Assembly: GCA_031258965.1 (NCBI GenBank)
Contig: JAIRMC010000117.1
Span: 1 to 36,765, forward strand
Origin: Azoarcus sp.
GTDB lineage: Bacteria; Pseudomonadota; Gammaproteobacteria; Burkholderiales; Rhodocyclaceae
Direction of reading: 5' to 3'
DNA length: 36,765 bases
In this document: piece by piece, positions 24,797 to 33,291 of the stretch
Layout of the letters: the number at the start of each line of letters is the position of its first letter
Numbering within the stretch: position 1 is the first letter of the stretch
Position numbers and translations under genes: made by a program
The notes under the pieces: model-generated
Databases searched by the model: none
What the model saw: only the letters and a program-made list of their open reading frames with translations
What the model was told of the DNA's origin: nothing

Positions 24797-25522
24797 ATGT
24801 TTTGCACTTCCTGCGGAGCCAGTCTGGGGGCATGGCCCAACAAATCTTGCCCCCGCTGCGGCGCGCCGCTACGGTCGGCGGACGAAATGCTGGAGTCCGG
24901 CACTCCCGGAACCATGCCGGATCAGCCCCCTGCTTCCATACCTTCTTCTTCCGCGCCGCCGTCCGCGCATTACCGGAAAAACATCAACCCCGTCTGGCTG
25001 GCCATCGGGGGTGTTTTCGTGTTGATCGTGGGCGGACTGTGGTGGGGATTGGGCATGGGCGATCCGCCCGTCATCAACCCCAAAGTTGTTAACACCAAAG
25101 TTGTTAACACCACGCCGCCCACAGAACCGACACATGAGCGGACGCCCGACGTTCCGCCGCTCGTGGGGCAGACGCCCGACGATCCGCCGCTCGTGACGCC
25201 GCCGCCCGACAGTCCGCCGCTCGTGGGGCAGACGCCCGACGATCCGCCGCTCGTGATGCCGCCAACCGACGATCCGCCACTCGTGAGGCCGCCGACCAAC
25301 GATCCGCCGCTCGTGAGGCAACCGACCAACGATCCGCCACCGCGGCCACCCAGGACACGGCGACCGAAGCCCCTGCCCATCCCACCGGAATGGCTGGGCG
25401 TCATGCGCGAGGAACTCGCCAGGTGCGAAAACTTTTTTTGCCACTCGACTGTGCAGCGCACATATTGCGACGGTTACTGGAACCGGATACCCGAATGTAA
25501 AAGACGCGGCAACGGGCTATAG
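24797..25522 (+). CDS. Zinc-ribbon membrane protein with proline-rich repeats and C-terminal Cys4 motif
   Basis: A 241-residue protein of unknown function with four parts. Residues 3-21 form a zinc ribbon (Cys3, Cys6, Cys18, Cys21; C-x2-C-x11-C-x2-C). A single hydrophobic segment spans about 66-87 (VWLAIGGVFVLIVGGLWWGL). Residues 116-185 are seven 10-residue repeats around PDDPPLV. The C-terminal 45 residues hold CENFFC...YC...PEC with Cys210, 215, 224 and 234 (C-x4-C-x8-C-x9-C). The lack of a signal peptide and the internal membrane segment suggest a cytoplasmic zinc ribbon and a periplasmic tail; this is inference. The next gene encodes a paralogue with the same ends and a different linker. 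It starts about 110 bases after the HAD gene. Confidence 0.85.
   Translation: MFCTSCGASLGAWPNKSCPRCGAPLRSADEMLESGTPGTMPDQPPASIPSSSAPPSAHYRKNINPVWLAIGGVFVLIVGGLWWGLGMGDPPVINPKVVNTKVVNTTPPTEPTHERTPDVPPLVGQTPDDPPLVTPPPDSPPLVGQTPDDPPLVMPPTDDPPLVRPPTNDPPLVRQPTNDPPPRPPRTRRPKPLPIPPEWLGVMREELARCENFFCHSTVQRTYCDGYWNRIPECKRRGNGL
25082..25111 (+). repeat. Two direct 15-base repeats inside the zinc-ribbon gene
   Basis: AAAGTTGTTAACACC occurs twice in tandem (25082-25096 and 25097-25111), encoding KVVNTKVVNT just after the membrane segment. It is AT-rich compared with its surroundings and looks like a recent slippage duplication. Confidence 0.8.
25142..25351 (+). repeat. Seven tandem 30-base repeats in the proline-rich linker
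   Basis: Seven in-frame 30-base units encode TPDVPPLVGQ, TPDDPPLVTP, PPDSPPLVGQ, TPDDPPLVMP, PTDDPPLVRP, PTNDPPLVRQ and PTNDPPPRPP. The units share a CCGCCGCTCGTG core in the DNA. Units 1 and 3, and 2 and 4, are most alike, which hints at duplication of a two-unit block. Copy number may vary between strains. Confidence 0.92.
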
Positions 25523-25612
25523 CGGCGGCAAGGCCATGATCGACACAGCCCGCCGCTTTCGGCGACAATGACGGGCAATACAATGAATTTTTTTGACAGG
25601 TAACTCAAATCC

Positions 25613-27145
25613 ATGTTCTGCGATGCCTGCGGAGCCGACCTGGGAAATCGACCCATCAAGTTCTGTCCGCAATGCGGCGCGTTGCTGCAAGCCGCGCCCC
25701 CCGAGCCGGAAAAAGCCGCCGCGTCCGAAACTGCCGGCGCGCCGCTTCCGGAATCGCCGCCGCCTGCCGGGACGGCGCCCGGAGCCTTGACCGAAACGCG
25801 CATTTCGCCACTTTCGTCGATCACCCTCGATGCCATTCCGGCCTTCGATTTTGCGCCGCCGATAATGGCCCCCGCCTTTGAGGAGGATAAACCGCCAGCA
25901 GCAGCAGTGGAAACCGCACCCGGTCCGGATGCCGGGCCGTCCGGACCGGCGCAAGCGCCGCCGGACGTTCCTCCCGAGCCGGAAGAAACCGCCGCCGACG
26001 CCCGCCCGGAACCCGCCGAACCCACGACTGTTCTTCTGGAAGAAACGGCATCCGCCCTTCCCGTCCGGGAGACCGTCGAGACCGCCGCCGGGATCGAACC
26101 CGCGCCGCCAACCGTCATTCCGGACTTCGAGCCATTCCTTGCGGAAAGCGCGCCCGCCACGCCAGAAACTTCCCCGTCCAACATCGCGCCCGGCGGTAGC
26201 GCCGTCCCGCCGGGATGGGAAGAAAGATATGCCCCCGAAATCTCCACGATGACCTCCCTGGCGGAATGGGGACGCATCGAACCCACGATGTCGGGCACAA
26301 GGGCTTTTCCGCTACCCGTCGAGCCGCCGCCCCGGGCAAACGGTTCCATGTTCGCCGTAATCGGCGCCGCCGCCGTCCTGGTATTGGCGCTATCCGGCAT
26401 CTGGTGGTTTTCCGACGGGACGGCCAGCGCGCCCGAAGCTGTCCCCAAGGATACGCCGGAGCTATCTTCCGGAATGTCCTTGCCCCTGGCGGTCGGGACG
26501 ACAAACGAAACGCCGCCCGCCGAAACGCTGGCGACCCCGGCGCAAGAGACGGGCGAGCCGCTCCCGGCGTTCGACCCCGCTTCCAGCCTGGAACCGGATG
26601 CGCCATTGCTGGTCATCCCCCCCTTGCCCGCGAACCAACAGCCGGGCAAGCACAACCGCATCGACAACGTCATCGAACCGCTTCCCGATATCCCTCTTGC
26701 TTCCGAAGCTTCCGCCTCCGTGCCCCTGCCCGCCGCCGCTTCCCGCACGCGGTCTTCCCCCGCGCCATCCTCCTCCACCGTTTCCGCCGGATCATCGCCC
26801 CCTGTCAGGCCGCCTTCTCTTTCCCGCCCGCCCATCATTGCGCCCATTCCCCTGCCTCTGCCGCCCCTGCCGAGGCGGGACGCGGATATCGCCGTCTCCA
26901 AGCGGGAACCCATGCGCGCCGTCGTGCCCGAACGAAATCCGCCGCCCGCCCTCACATCGCCGTCCATCGATGAGCCTGGCCGGGAACGCCACGCCCGCCC
27001 GCGGCAGGATTCCCCGTCCTGGCGCAGCCATTTGCGCCAGGAACTGTCGAACTGCGAAGATTTTTTCTGCCGCGAACGGGCGCGCAGACAATATTGTTCG
27101 GAACGCTGGAAAACGCTGCCGGAATGCCGGGGCGCGTCGCTCTGA
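25613..27145 (+). CDS. Large zinc-ribbon membrane protein with disordered linkers and C-terminal Cys4 motif
   Basis: A 510-residue paralogue of the preceding protein, function unknown. The zinc ribbon is Cys3, Cys6, Cys18, Cys21, with the same C-x2-C-x11-C-x2-C spacing. A 220-residue Pro/Glu/Ala-rich acidic region follows, then one hydrophobic segment at about 246-266 (MFAVIGAAAVLVLALSGIWW). A second Pro/Ser-rich region leads to the C-terminal motif NCEDFFC...YC...PEC with Cys481, 486, 495 and 505, again C-x4-C-x8-C-x9-C. Conserved ends with unlike middles suggest that the ends carry the function and the linkers set the reach. A 631-codon open frame on the opposite strand is a GC-driven shadow; the matching zinc ribbons settle the strand. 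An AGGTAA precedes the ATG. Confidence 0.85.
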   Translation: MFCDACGADLGNRPIKFCPQCGALLQAAPPEPEKAAASETAGAPLPESPPPAGTAPGALTETRISPLSSITLDAIPAFDFAPPIMAPAFEEDKPPAAAVETAPGPDAGPSGPAQAPPDVPPEPEETAADARPEPAEPTTVLLEETASALPVRETVETAAGIEPAPPTVIPDFEPFLAESAPATPETSPSNIAPGGSAVPPGWEERYAPEISTMTSLAEWGRIEPTMSGTRAFPLPVEPPPRANGSMFAVIGAAAVLVLALSGIWWFSDGTASAPEAVPKDTPELSSGMSLPLAVGTTNETPPAETLATPAQETGEPLPAFDPASSLEPDAPLLVIPPLPANQQPGKHNRIDNVIEPLPDIPLASEASASVPLPAAASRTRSSPAPSSSTVSAGSSPPVRPPSLSRPPIIAPIPLPLPPLPRRDADIAVSKREPMRAVVPERNPPPALTSPSIDEPGRERHARPRQDSPSWRSHLRQELSNCEDFFCRERARRQYCSERWKTLPECRGASL

Positions 27146-27179
27146 AAAAGCCAAGGAATCGCAATCACTGGAGAACTGC

Positions 27180-28328
27180 ATGAGTCCAAACCAGCCTGTA
27201 CCGGGAGCCAGCTATGTCGGCCTGCTGCGGGCCGTCGAAGCATTGCGCAACGAAAAAGCCCTGTTCGTCCTTCTCGCCACTGGGCTGTTGCCGGGGGCGT
27301 CGATATTTCTCCTCTCCAGCCCGCGCGACTCCGGCGTTCCCGCATTGGCCGTCCTGTTTGTCGTCGCATCCCTGTTGCTGCTGCCGGTCGGCATATCCGC
27401 CGCCGGTCTGCTGCTCATGGATCAGGCCAGGGGGCAGACGCCGCGCCCGCTCGGCAGGGCCGTGGCCGGCGGGCTTTTCGCCGCCCTGCGGCTTATCGTC
27501 ATTTCCCTGGCGGGCGTTGCCGCAATGGCGGTTTTTTTCCTTTTTCTCGGCATACTGCTTTTCGCATGCAAAATTCCTTTTCTCGGCCCTGTGTTTTACG
27601 CCGTGTTTTTCCCGATCCTGACGGTGGCGGCAGGGCTGTTGTTCCTGGGGCTTTTCGCCGTCCAGTCCATGGCCGGGCCTGCCATCTGGAATGGCGCGAC
27701 CGTAAGCGAAACCCTGTCCATGCTCGCGCGGATCGCCGCCCGCCGGGGGGGGGAACTGCTGACGAGCCTTTTCCTGCTCGGCATGCTCGTAGTCCTGGCC
27801 GAATTCGTGATCTTCAGTATCGTCGCAACTGGCTGCCAGATCGTACTGGGCATGTCGGTATCCATATTGGGAAGCGGTTCAGGCGCGACGGATTTCTTCG
27901 GACATTTCCTTGGATTTACCCGTGCCATCGCGGCCAGCGAATACATGTACGCGACCGCTTTCGGTTTCATTCTCGTCATGATGCTGGCAATGACCGCCAT
28001 CATGGCCCTAGTCTTGATGGGCCTGAACCTGATCTACCTGCGGATTACCGGCGATCCGCCCCCGGCTGGCACGGATTCGCCGAGCATGCCACCGCCAATT
28101 CCCGGGAAAGCGCAAAAGGCGCCGCCGCCGCCTGAAGCGCGCGCCGCAATGTCCGCCGCCGTCGCCCCCGCGGACACGTCCATCGCCAATGACGTTCCGG
28201 ACATCCTTGCGGGGCTTTTCACCGAAACTCCGCCCGTACCGCCAGTTTCGACCTGCCCCCATTGCCAGGCGGCCATACAGCCCGGCGATCGTTTCTGCGG
28301 CGAATGCGGTCGCAAAATCCAGGGCTGA
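27180..28328 (+). CDS. Polytopic membrane protein with C-terminal zinc ribbon
   Basis: A 382-residue protein of unknown function. About six hydrophobic segments lie between residues 25 and 290, for example LLATGLLPGASIFLLSS, LAVLFVVASLLLLPVGISAA and LIVISLAGVAAMAVFFLFLG. A proline/alanine-rich stretch then leads to a C-terminal zinc ribbon with Cys359, Cys362, Cys373 and Cys376 (C-x2-C-x10-C-x2-C; CPHCQAAIQPGDRFCGECG). The ATG at 27180 lies 34 bases after the upstream stop; longer in-frame starts would overlap the previous gene. I infer that the three zinc-ribbon proteins form one membrane assembly, with this one as the membrane core. No known family name comes to mind for the membrane part. 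Confidence 0.85.
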   Translation: MSPNQPVPGASYVGLLRAVEALRNEKALFVLLATGLLPGASIFLLSSPRDSGVPALAVLFVVASLLLLPVGISAAGLLLMDQARGQTPRPLGRAVAGGLFAALRLIVISLAGVAAMAVFFLFLGILLFACKIPFLGPVFYAVFFPILTVAAGLLFLGLFAVQSMAGPAIWNGATVSETLSMLARIAARRGGELLTSLFLLGMLVVLAEFVIFSIVATGCQIVLGMSVSILGSGSGATDFFGHFLGFTRAIAASEYMYATAFGFILVMMLAMTAIMALVLMGLNLIYLRITGDPPPAGTDSPSMPPPIPGKAQKAPPPPEARAAMSAAVAPADTSIANDVPDILAGLFTETPPVPPVSTCPHCQAAIQPGDRFCGECGRKIQG

Positions 28329-28404
28329 GCGGCTTCCGGGGCAATCGCGCGGACATCGGGCATGGTAGCATTCGCGTCCAATCCTTGTTTTACCGGGACT
28401 TTCC

Positions 28405-29655
28405 ATGTTCTCCGCGCAAAATACCCTCGCCAAGACCGATTCCGAATTATGGGCCGCCGTGCAGGCGGAAAACCGCCGCCAGGAAGATCACATCGAACTG
28501 ATCGCCTCCGAAAACTACGTCTCGCCCGCAGTGCTGGAAGCCCAGGGGTCGCAGCTCACCAATAAATACGCCGAAGGTTATCCCGGCAAGCGTTACTACG
28601 GCGGCTGCGAGCATGTCGATGTCGTCGAACAACTAGCCATCGACCGCCTGAAGGCGCTTTTCGGCGCGGAAGCCGCCAATGTGCAGCCCAATTCAGGGTC
28701 GCAGGCCAACCAGGCCGTATTGATGGCTTTCGCCAAGCCGGGCGACGCCATCCTGGGCATGAACCTCGCCGAAGGCGGCCACCTCACCCACGGCATGCCG
28801 CTCAATATGTCGGGCAAGTGGTTCAACGCCATCGCCTATGGCCTCGACGCCAAGGAGGCCATCGACTACGCAGCAATGGAGCGCCTTGCCCGCGAACACA
28901 AGCCGAAGATCATCGTCGCCGGAGCGTCCGCCTACTCCCTGCGCATCGACTGGGCGCGTTTCGCCAGGGTGGCGAAGGAAACAGGCGCGATCTTCTGGGT
29001 GGACATGGCGCATTACGCGGGGCTGATCGCCGCCGGGTTCTATCCCAACCCCGTGCAGCATGCCGATGTTGTGACGACCACGACCCACAAGACCCTGCGC
29101 GGCCCGCGCGGCGGCGCGATCCTGATGAAAGCTGAACACGAGAAGGCGATCAATTCGGCGATCTTCCCCGGCTTGCAGGGCGGCCCGTTGATGCACGTCA
29201 TCGCGGGCAAGGCGGTGTGCTTCAAGGAAGCGGCCTCGCCCGCGTTCCGGCGCTATCAGGAACTGGTTATCAATAATGCCCGCGTAATGGCGCGGGTGCT
29301 TGGCGAGGAGCGCGGCCTGCGCATCGTCTCCGGACGCACGGAAAGCCATGTGTTCCTCGTCGACCTGCGCGCCAAGAAAATCACTGGCAAGGCCGCCGAG
29401 GTGGCGCTCGGACAGGCCCATATCACCATCAACAAGAATACGATTCCCAACGACCCGGAAAAGCCTTTCATCACTTCGGGCATCCGCATCGGCTCCCCGG
29501 CGATCACCACGCGCGGCTTTACCGAGATCGAGGCGGAAAAAACCGCCCATCTCATCGCCGATGTACTGGACGCGCCCGAGAGCCAGGCAACGCTCGGGAA
29601 AGTACGTAACGAAGTGAAGGCGCTTTGCGCGCGCTTCCCGGTATACGGCAAATAA
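28405..29655 (+). CDS. glyA: Serine hydroxymethyltransferase
   Basis: A PLP enzyme that interconverts serine and glycine and charges tetrahydrofolate with one-carbon units. The 416 residues match the bacterial enzyme. [18 protein letters not shown] and [18 protein letters not shown] are N-terminal signatures. The PLP lysine is Lys229 in [14 protein letters not shown], the same position as in E. coli. The C-terminal segment [14 protein letters not shown] is conserved. It has its own 76-base upstream gap after the zinc-ribbon trio, in which I see no clear promoter. Its folate partner folE2 lies elsewhere in the window. It ends convergent to the T6SS cluster. Confidence 0.98.
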   Translation: MFSAQNTLAKTDSELWAAVQAENRRQEDHIELIASENYVSPAVLEAQGSQLTNKYAEGYPGKRYYGGCEHVDVVEQLAIDRLKALFGAEAANVQPNSGSQANQAVLMAFAKPGDAILGMNLAEGGHLTHGMPLNMSGKWFNAIAYGLDAKEAIDYAAMERLAREHKPKIIVAGASAYSLRIDWARFARVAKETGAIFWVDMAHYAGLIAAGFYPNPVQHADVVTTTTHKTLRGPRGGAILMKAEHEKAINSAIFPGLQGGPLMHVIAGKAVCFKEAASPAFRRYQELVINNARVMARVLGEERGLRIVSGRTESHVFLVDLRAKKITGKAAEVALGQAHITINKNTIPNDPEKPFITSGIRIGSPAITTRGFTEIEAEKTAHLIADVLDAPESQATLGKVRNEVKALCARFPVYGK

Positions 29656-29710
29656 GGAACCGTGGCGCGACGGCGCCGGAAAGGCATGGCCGCCGCGTCC
29701 CGTTTCCTTT
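29654..29710 (+). terminator. Imperfect long hairpin after glyA
   Basis: AAGGAACCGTGGCGCGACGG (29654-29673) can pair with CCGCCGCGTCCCGTTTCCTT (29690-29709), giving about 20 positions with three mismatches and one G-T pair. It overlaps the glyA stop codon and is followed by a single further T. It is a plausible glyA terminator, but the T-run is weak. Confidence 0.4.
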
Positions 29711-29742
29711 CCGCGCGCCGGGGAAGCTCCGTTGAAACCCGC

Positions 29743-29822
29743 CGTCATTACGCCAAAGAGAAGACATGCCGGAAAACAATCCCAAGGGCGCATGGATTTG
29801 CCGCGCTTCGCTCGTAATGACG
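29743..29822. repeat. Palindromic intergenic repeat, copy A
   Basis: Perfect 10-base terminal inverted repeats CGTCATTACG (29743-29752) and CGTAATGACG (29813-29822) bound an 80-base element. The right side reads GGATTTGCCGCGCTTCGCTCG, close to the right side of three other copies in the T6SS cluster. The interior is the most diverged of the four. It lies between glyA and tssE. Confidence 0.75.
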
Positions 29823-29878
29823 AGGGATTTGGGTGTTTTGCACAGCGGATTCTCGCTGTTCACTTCTCAATTGAGACC

Positions 29879-30373
29879 TCATTGCACTCCGCGTACATAA
29901 TACGCATTCGACGATAGCTGTAGCGTCGCATCGAACGAAACAGGAGGACGATGCGGATGTACCTTCAGCAAGGCATCGACCCGAAAATGCAGCAAGCGCT
30001 CGGTGTTTCCCTGCGTATCGAAATCGAAGTTCACGCGGACATGGGATAAACGCTTGTCGTAGCATTCAATGGCGCGGCGTATCTGTACGCGCAACAATTC
30101 CCTGTGATCCGGATTGAGCAGCGACAGACTGCTCAGGTCTGGAATGCCGTAATTGACAACCGAATGGGCTGCGAGGGGGTATCGCCTGGCAAGATGGCCC
30201 AATCCCATTACACGGGTATTGAGCAGGGATTCCAGATCGCGCGCGAGCGCGGCCTTGAAATCGGACAGGTTGAAAACCAGGACGGCATCCTGGCCCGGTT
30301 GATCCGGCGTATCGTCGAGCAGCCGATCGAGCACCGAAGGCAGCGTCATGGTTTTCCCGGAGCCGCGACTCAT
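29879..30373 (-). CDS. tssE: T6SS baseplate protein TssE (gp25-like)
   Basis: A 164-residue protein of the phage T4 gp25 (GPW) family, a wedge component of the T6SS baseplate. The conserved RDLESLLNTR lies at residues 45-54. VVNYGIPDLSSLSL, IRRAIECYDKRLSHVRV and LHFRVDALLKVHP are family features, and the N-terminal TLPSVLDRLLDD is typical. The ATG at 30373 is chosen because it gives normal length and starts 2 bases after the tssL stop; a longer frame would overlap tssL. It is the last gene of this cluster. tssE usually sits with tssB, tssC and hcp, so its place after tssL is less usual. Confidence 0.9.
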   Translation of the reverse strand: MSRGSGKTMTLPSVLDRLLDDTPDQPGQDAVLVFNLSDFKAALARDLESLLNTRVMGLGHLARRYPLAAHSVVNYGIPDLSSLSLLNPDHRELLRVQIRRAIECYDKRLSHVRVNFDFDTQGNTERLLHFRVDALLKVHPHRPPVSFDATLQLSSNAYYVRGVQ

Positions 30374-30375
30374 GA

Positions 30376-31104
30376 TTATCCCACCAAGATTCTGCCGACC
30401 TGCTCGTCGAGCAGTTTCCAATAGACGCCGAAAATGATCGCCAGCACGCTCGCCAACAGCGCAATGTAGGCCCACAGTGGCAATTCATAACGCATATAGT
30501 TCTGAAAGCGATGCGGCAATTTCCAGTTTGGCGCAAATCCCGGCGCGTCGCCGCGCACACGTTGAATTTCCTGTCCCACGCGATGGACGAGATAGCTGAG
30601 CTTTTCCGGGCCTTCGAGCAGGTATTTGCCATGGAAACCGAGCAGCAGGCAGGTATGGAACACTTCGAGTGCTTCGATGTTGCGGGCCGGATTGTTGCGC
30701 ATCATCTCCAGCCGGTCAAAAAAACGTTCTCCGGCGAAATTCTCGCCGAACAGGCGCAATTGCAGCGGCATCCGCGCCCATTCATCACGGAACGAAAAAT
30801 CGGGCGAGAGCATGATTTCGTCCATCAGCGCACAAAAGGCGTATTTCGCCTGTTCAATCTGTTCGACATCCTTGCCAAAATTGCGCGCCTGCTTTTCGTA
30901 GCTTGTGAAAAACAGATCGATATGCCGGTTCAATTGCTCGCAGGATTTGGGCAAATTGCCATCGCGCAGCAAAAACAACAAGTAAATCCCGTCTTCCAGC
31001 AAATCGCGCAATGTCGGCGCAATAGGCGTTTCTGCCGCAATGGCGGGAGTTTTTTTAATCTCGACAGACGGGAGACTATTCATAGTAGCGGTCGTAGCAG
31101 CCAT
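30376..31104 (-). CDS. tssL: T6SS inner-membrane protein TssL (DotU family)
   Basis: A 242-residue inner-membrane protein of the T6SS trans-envelope complex, where it binds TssM and TssK. The cytoplasmic DotU-like domain includes LRDLLEDGIYLLFLLRDG, YAFCALMDEIMLS, LFGENFAGERFFDRLE and VFHTCLLLGFHGKY. One C-terminal membrane segment (about 210-231, LWAYIALLASVLAIIFGVYW) anchors it. There is no peptidoglycan-binding OmpA-like extension, so it is the short form. The ATG at 31104 has an AGGAA upstream; a TTG at 31131 overlapping the tssK stop is the alternative. tssM does not follow, although it often does. Confidence 0.93.
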   Translation of the reverse strand: MAATTATMNSLPSVEIKKTPAIAAETPIAPTLRDLLEDGIYLLFLLRDGNLPKSCEQLNRHIDLFFTSYEKQARNFGKDVEQIEQAKYAFCALMDEIMLSPDFSFRDEWARMPLQLRLFGENFAGERFFDRLEMMRNNPARNIEALEVFHTCLLLGFHGKYLLEGPEKLSYLVHRVGQEIQRVRGDAPGFAPNWKLPHRFQNYMRYELPLWAYIALLASVLAIIFGVYWKLLDEQVGRILVG

Positions 31105-31127
31105 AATCAAAGGGTTCCTAATGAAAA

Positions 31128-32483
31128 TCAACGAAAGACGCCGATCAATTCAATCTCAAGGTTGGCGAGTGACTTCGGCGTATAAATGCAGATAGAACGC
31201 GACTGCAACATCCGTTTATAGATGTCGCCGCGCGCTTCCAACGCGAAATAATGATTGCCCGCATGAACCGGCAGGGCCGTTGGCGTCTGCTGCATAGGCT
31301 GGAGATTGACGCCCGGCATGGCGGAATGGAGGATTTTATCTACGTCGTCGGGCGAACCGACCTTATATTGGGCAGGCACTTCCTCGATGATTCGCGCCAC
31401 GGGCATATCGCCGCGTACCGACAGATAGAAATCGGCATTTTCGATCAGGTTGGTACTCTCCAGACGGCCGATGTGGAACGAGGGTTTGGGCATGGTGAGC
31501 GGGATAATGACGTAGCGTGTGGAAACCACCGTATCCAGCAACTCACGAACCATTTTGTCGAGCTTGGGAAAGGTTTTAGCAAGTTCATCGTGGCAATATG
31601 CAGGGAGATCGGACAGTTTGTAAATTGTGGAGAACGTTAGCAATTCGCCGCAAAGCCGGGCGAGCGCGAGATAGAGTTCTTCGGGATGCAGCGGTTCGGC
31701 CTTAAGCAGATGATTGAATAGCGCAAAATTGCTATTGACCGTGTGCAAGAGCCAGAATGAAGCAATATCGGAAGAACTGTACCCCATCACGTTCCTGGCG
31801 CGCTCGCGTTGTGTACCAGACAAGGTCACACTTTTGGCCATCAAGATGTCGAGCAGCCTTTGGATCGCACCGCGCAGTGGGGGGGAGGCACTGACCGTTA
31901 CCATCGGCGGTATATAGTCTTCGACCACCCGCCATTGCCCTGTGGCATCCTTTGCCAGCCTGGCGATGGGCACGGAATCATAGCCGTCGCGGTTTTCCTC
32001 TTCCAGCATCAAACGCACGTCGAGTTCTAGCACGGTGATATCCGTCTCAATGGCATTGGTATATAAATCAGTCGCTTTCCTGTGCGCGTTGCGATAGCGC
32101 GCGGGGCGGGCCGACGGGACGCTATCATTGCCGCTGACAGTGTTGCCGCCATAAGTATTGAGGTGGGGGAGGCAAGCATAAAGGGTGGTTTCGGCATTGA
32201 CCTGGGGCACATCCCTCAAATTGCGCGACAGGGGTACGGGTTCTTTGTCGGGCGCATAAAAACGGCTGCCGTCCCTGAACACGACATCCAGTGCCTCAAG
32301 GCGGATATTCCCGGTGTAGAGCGCCCCGGTGTCGAGTTCAATCCGGGCCAAGCCCCAGGCATGGCGCTGGGCGGATTGCAGTGTCTCGGCGATGGCATTA
32401 TCGATAAACAATGCCTGTTGCTGAAAATGCTGTGGGCGTAAAAACAACCCCCCACCCCACAAAACACGACGAGATTTAGACAT
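31128..32483 (-). CDS. tssK: T6SS baseplate protein TssK
   Basis: A 451-residue cytoplasmic protein, normal for TssK, that links the baseplate to the membrane complex. The N-terminus VLWGGGLFLRPQHFQQQALF is the family hallmark. Further features are LEALDVVFRDGSRFYAPD in the N-terminal domain and the C-terminal segment near FALEARGDIYKRMLQSRSIC. An AAGGAA ribosome binding site precedes the ATG. The gene starts 19 bases after tssJ and is followed 23 bases later by tssL, the core tssJKL order. Confidence 0.96.
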   Translation of the reverse strand: MSKSRRVLWGGGLFLRPQHFQQQALFIDNAIAETLQSAQRHAWGLARIELDTGALYTGNIRLEALDVVFRDGSRFYAPDKEPVPLSRNLRDVPQVNAETTLYACLPHLNTYGGNTVSGNDSVPSARPARYRNAHRKATDLYTNAIETDITVLELDVRLMLEEENRDGYDSVPIARLAKDATGQWRVVEDYIPPMVTVSASPPLRGAIQRLLDILMAKSVTLSGTQRERARNVMGYSSSDIASFWLLHTVNSNFALFNHLLKAEPLHPEELYLALARLCGELLTFSTIYKLSDLPAYCHDELAKTFPKLDKMVRELLDTVVSTRYVIIPLTMPKPSFHIGRLESTNLIENADFYLSVRGDMPVARIIEEVPAQYKVGSPDDVDKILHSAMPGVNLQPMQQTPTALPVHAGNHYFALEARGDIYKRMLQSRSICIYTPKSLANLEIELIGVFR

Positions 32484-32502
32484 ACAAGAATTCCTTTTTC
32501 AG

Positions 32503-33120
32503 TTAGCGCAGGAAAGCCCCTGCACATTCAGGGAGATTACCCTGCGTTTGACCCAAAAGCGGTTCAGGTTCGGGTTGAACTAATGTGAAATAGCAATCTT
32601 TTGCCGTGAAGTTCAGCCCTTCATTGCGCACCGTCCGCGCATCGACCAGGAAGCGCCAGCCATGCGTATCTGGCGAGCGGAAAAACGCAACACCTCCGAT
32701 GTACCGGGTCTCTGGCAAGAGCTTATCCGTGAATGCCTGCGTTGTGCCGGGAATCAGCACCACTTCATTGGTAGCCACCCATTCGCTGGGGAACAACTCG
32801 GCTTCGTTCGGGCTTCGCGCCACAGCATCGAAAGTCACGCGCGAAAATCCGTTGATGCCTTTCAACTGGTACAGACGCACCACCACCGACAAAGGCTTGC
32901 CGCTGGCGTCCCGATTGACGAGCGCGTCCGCCGAACCCTTTATTGCATATTCTTCCGGCGCGCGCACGGGCGGCGGTTCATTGACGCGCTGGATTTCGGC
33001 CACGTTGGCCTGAAGCGCCAACGCTTCGGGAATCGGCGGTTTTTTGCTGAAAAACGAACATCCCCCCGCGAACACCGCCAGCAGTACAGCGCCGCAAAGG
33101 CGGCCAGATATATTCACCAT
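32503..33120 (-). CDS. tssJ: T6SS outer-membrane lipoprotein TssJ
   Basis: A 205-residue lipoprotein that anchors the T6SS membrane complex in the outer membrane. The signal peptide ends in the lipobox FAGGC with Cys21 as the lipidated residue. The mature part has VVVRLYQLKGINGFSRVTFD, typical of the TssJ beta-sandwich, and LLPETRYIGGVAFFRSPDTHGW. A periplasmic linker of about 30 residues rich in proline precedes it. A GAGG lies upstream of the ATG. It is separated from tssA by about 170 bases that hold repeat copy B. Confidence 0.92.
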   Translation of the reverse strand: MVNISGRLCGAVLLAVFAGGCSFFSKKPPIPEALALQANVAEIQRVNEPPPVRAPEEYAIKGSADALVNRDASGKPLSVVVRLYQLKGINGFSRVTFDAVARSPNEAELFPSEWVATNEVVLIPGTTQAFTDKLLPETRYIGGVAFFRSPDTHGWRFLVDARTVRNEGLNFTAKDCYFTLVQPEPEPLLGQTQGNLPECAGAFLR

Positions 33121-33158
33121 GATTGCTTACACCTCATCGTTGTGGAACACTGATCAAG

Positions 33159-33232
33159 CGTCATTTTCGAAGCCCGAAGGGCCGTGGCGCGCCATACGGC
33201 CCGTGGATTGCCACGCCCCGCTCGCAATGACG
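33159..33232. repeat. Palindromic intergenic repeat, copy B
   Basis: Begins CGTCATTTTCGAAGC and ends CGTGGATTGCCACG, CCCCGCTCGCAATGACG. The right half matches copies C and D closely; the left arm has drifted. It fills part of the tssA-tssJ gap. Confidence 0.75.
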
Positions 33233-33291
33233 ATCAACTTGATCGACGTTTCCTTGTTTCTCACGTCCAAAGATCGCCGCCAGCCCGCGAA

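Noticed and set aside
25474-27369. A 631-codon open frame on the minus strand covering the large zinc-ribbon gene
   Set aside because: The product is low-complexity Ser/Gly/Arg-rich. The plus-strand frame has zinc ribbon, membrane segment and Cys4 motif matching the preceding paralogue, so the plus strand is coding.
28693-29793. A 366-codon open frame antisense to glyA
   Set aside because: glyA is complete and unmistakable on the plus strand; the antisense frame lacks any family features.
29743-29822. An insertion sequence at the glyA-tssE junction
   Set aside because: The terminal inverted repeats enclose only 80 bases with no transposase frame, so it is at most a miniature palindromic element.
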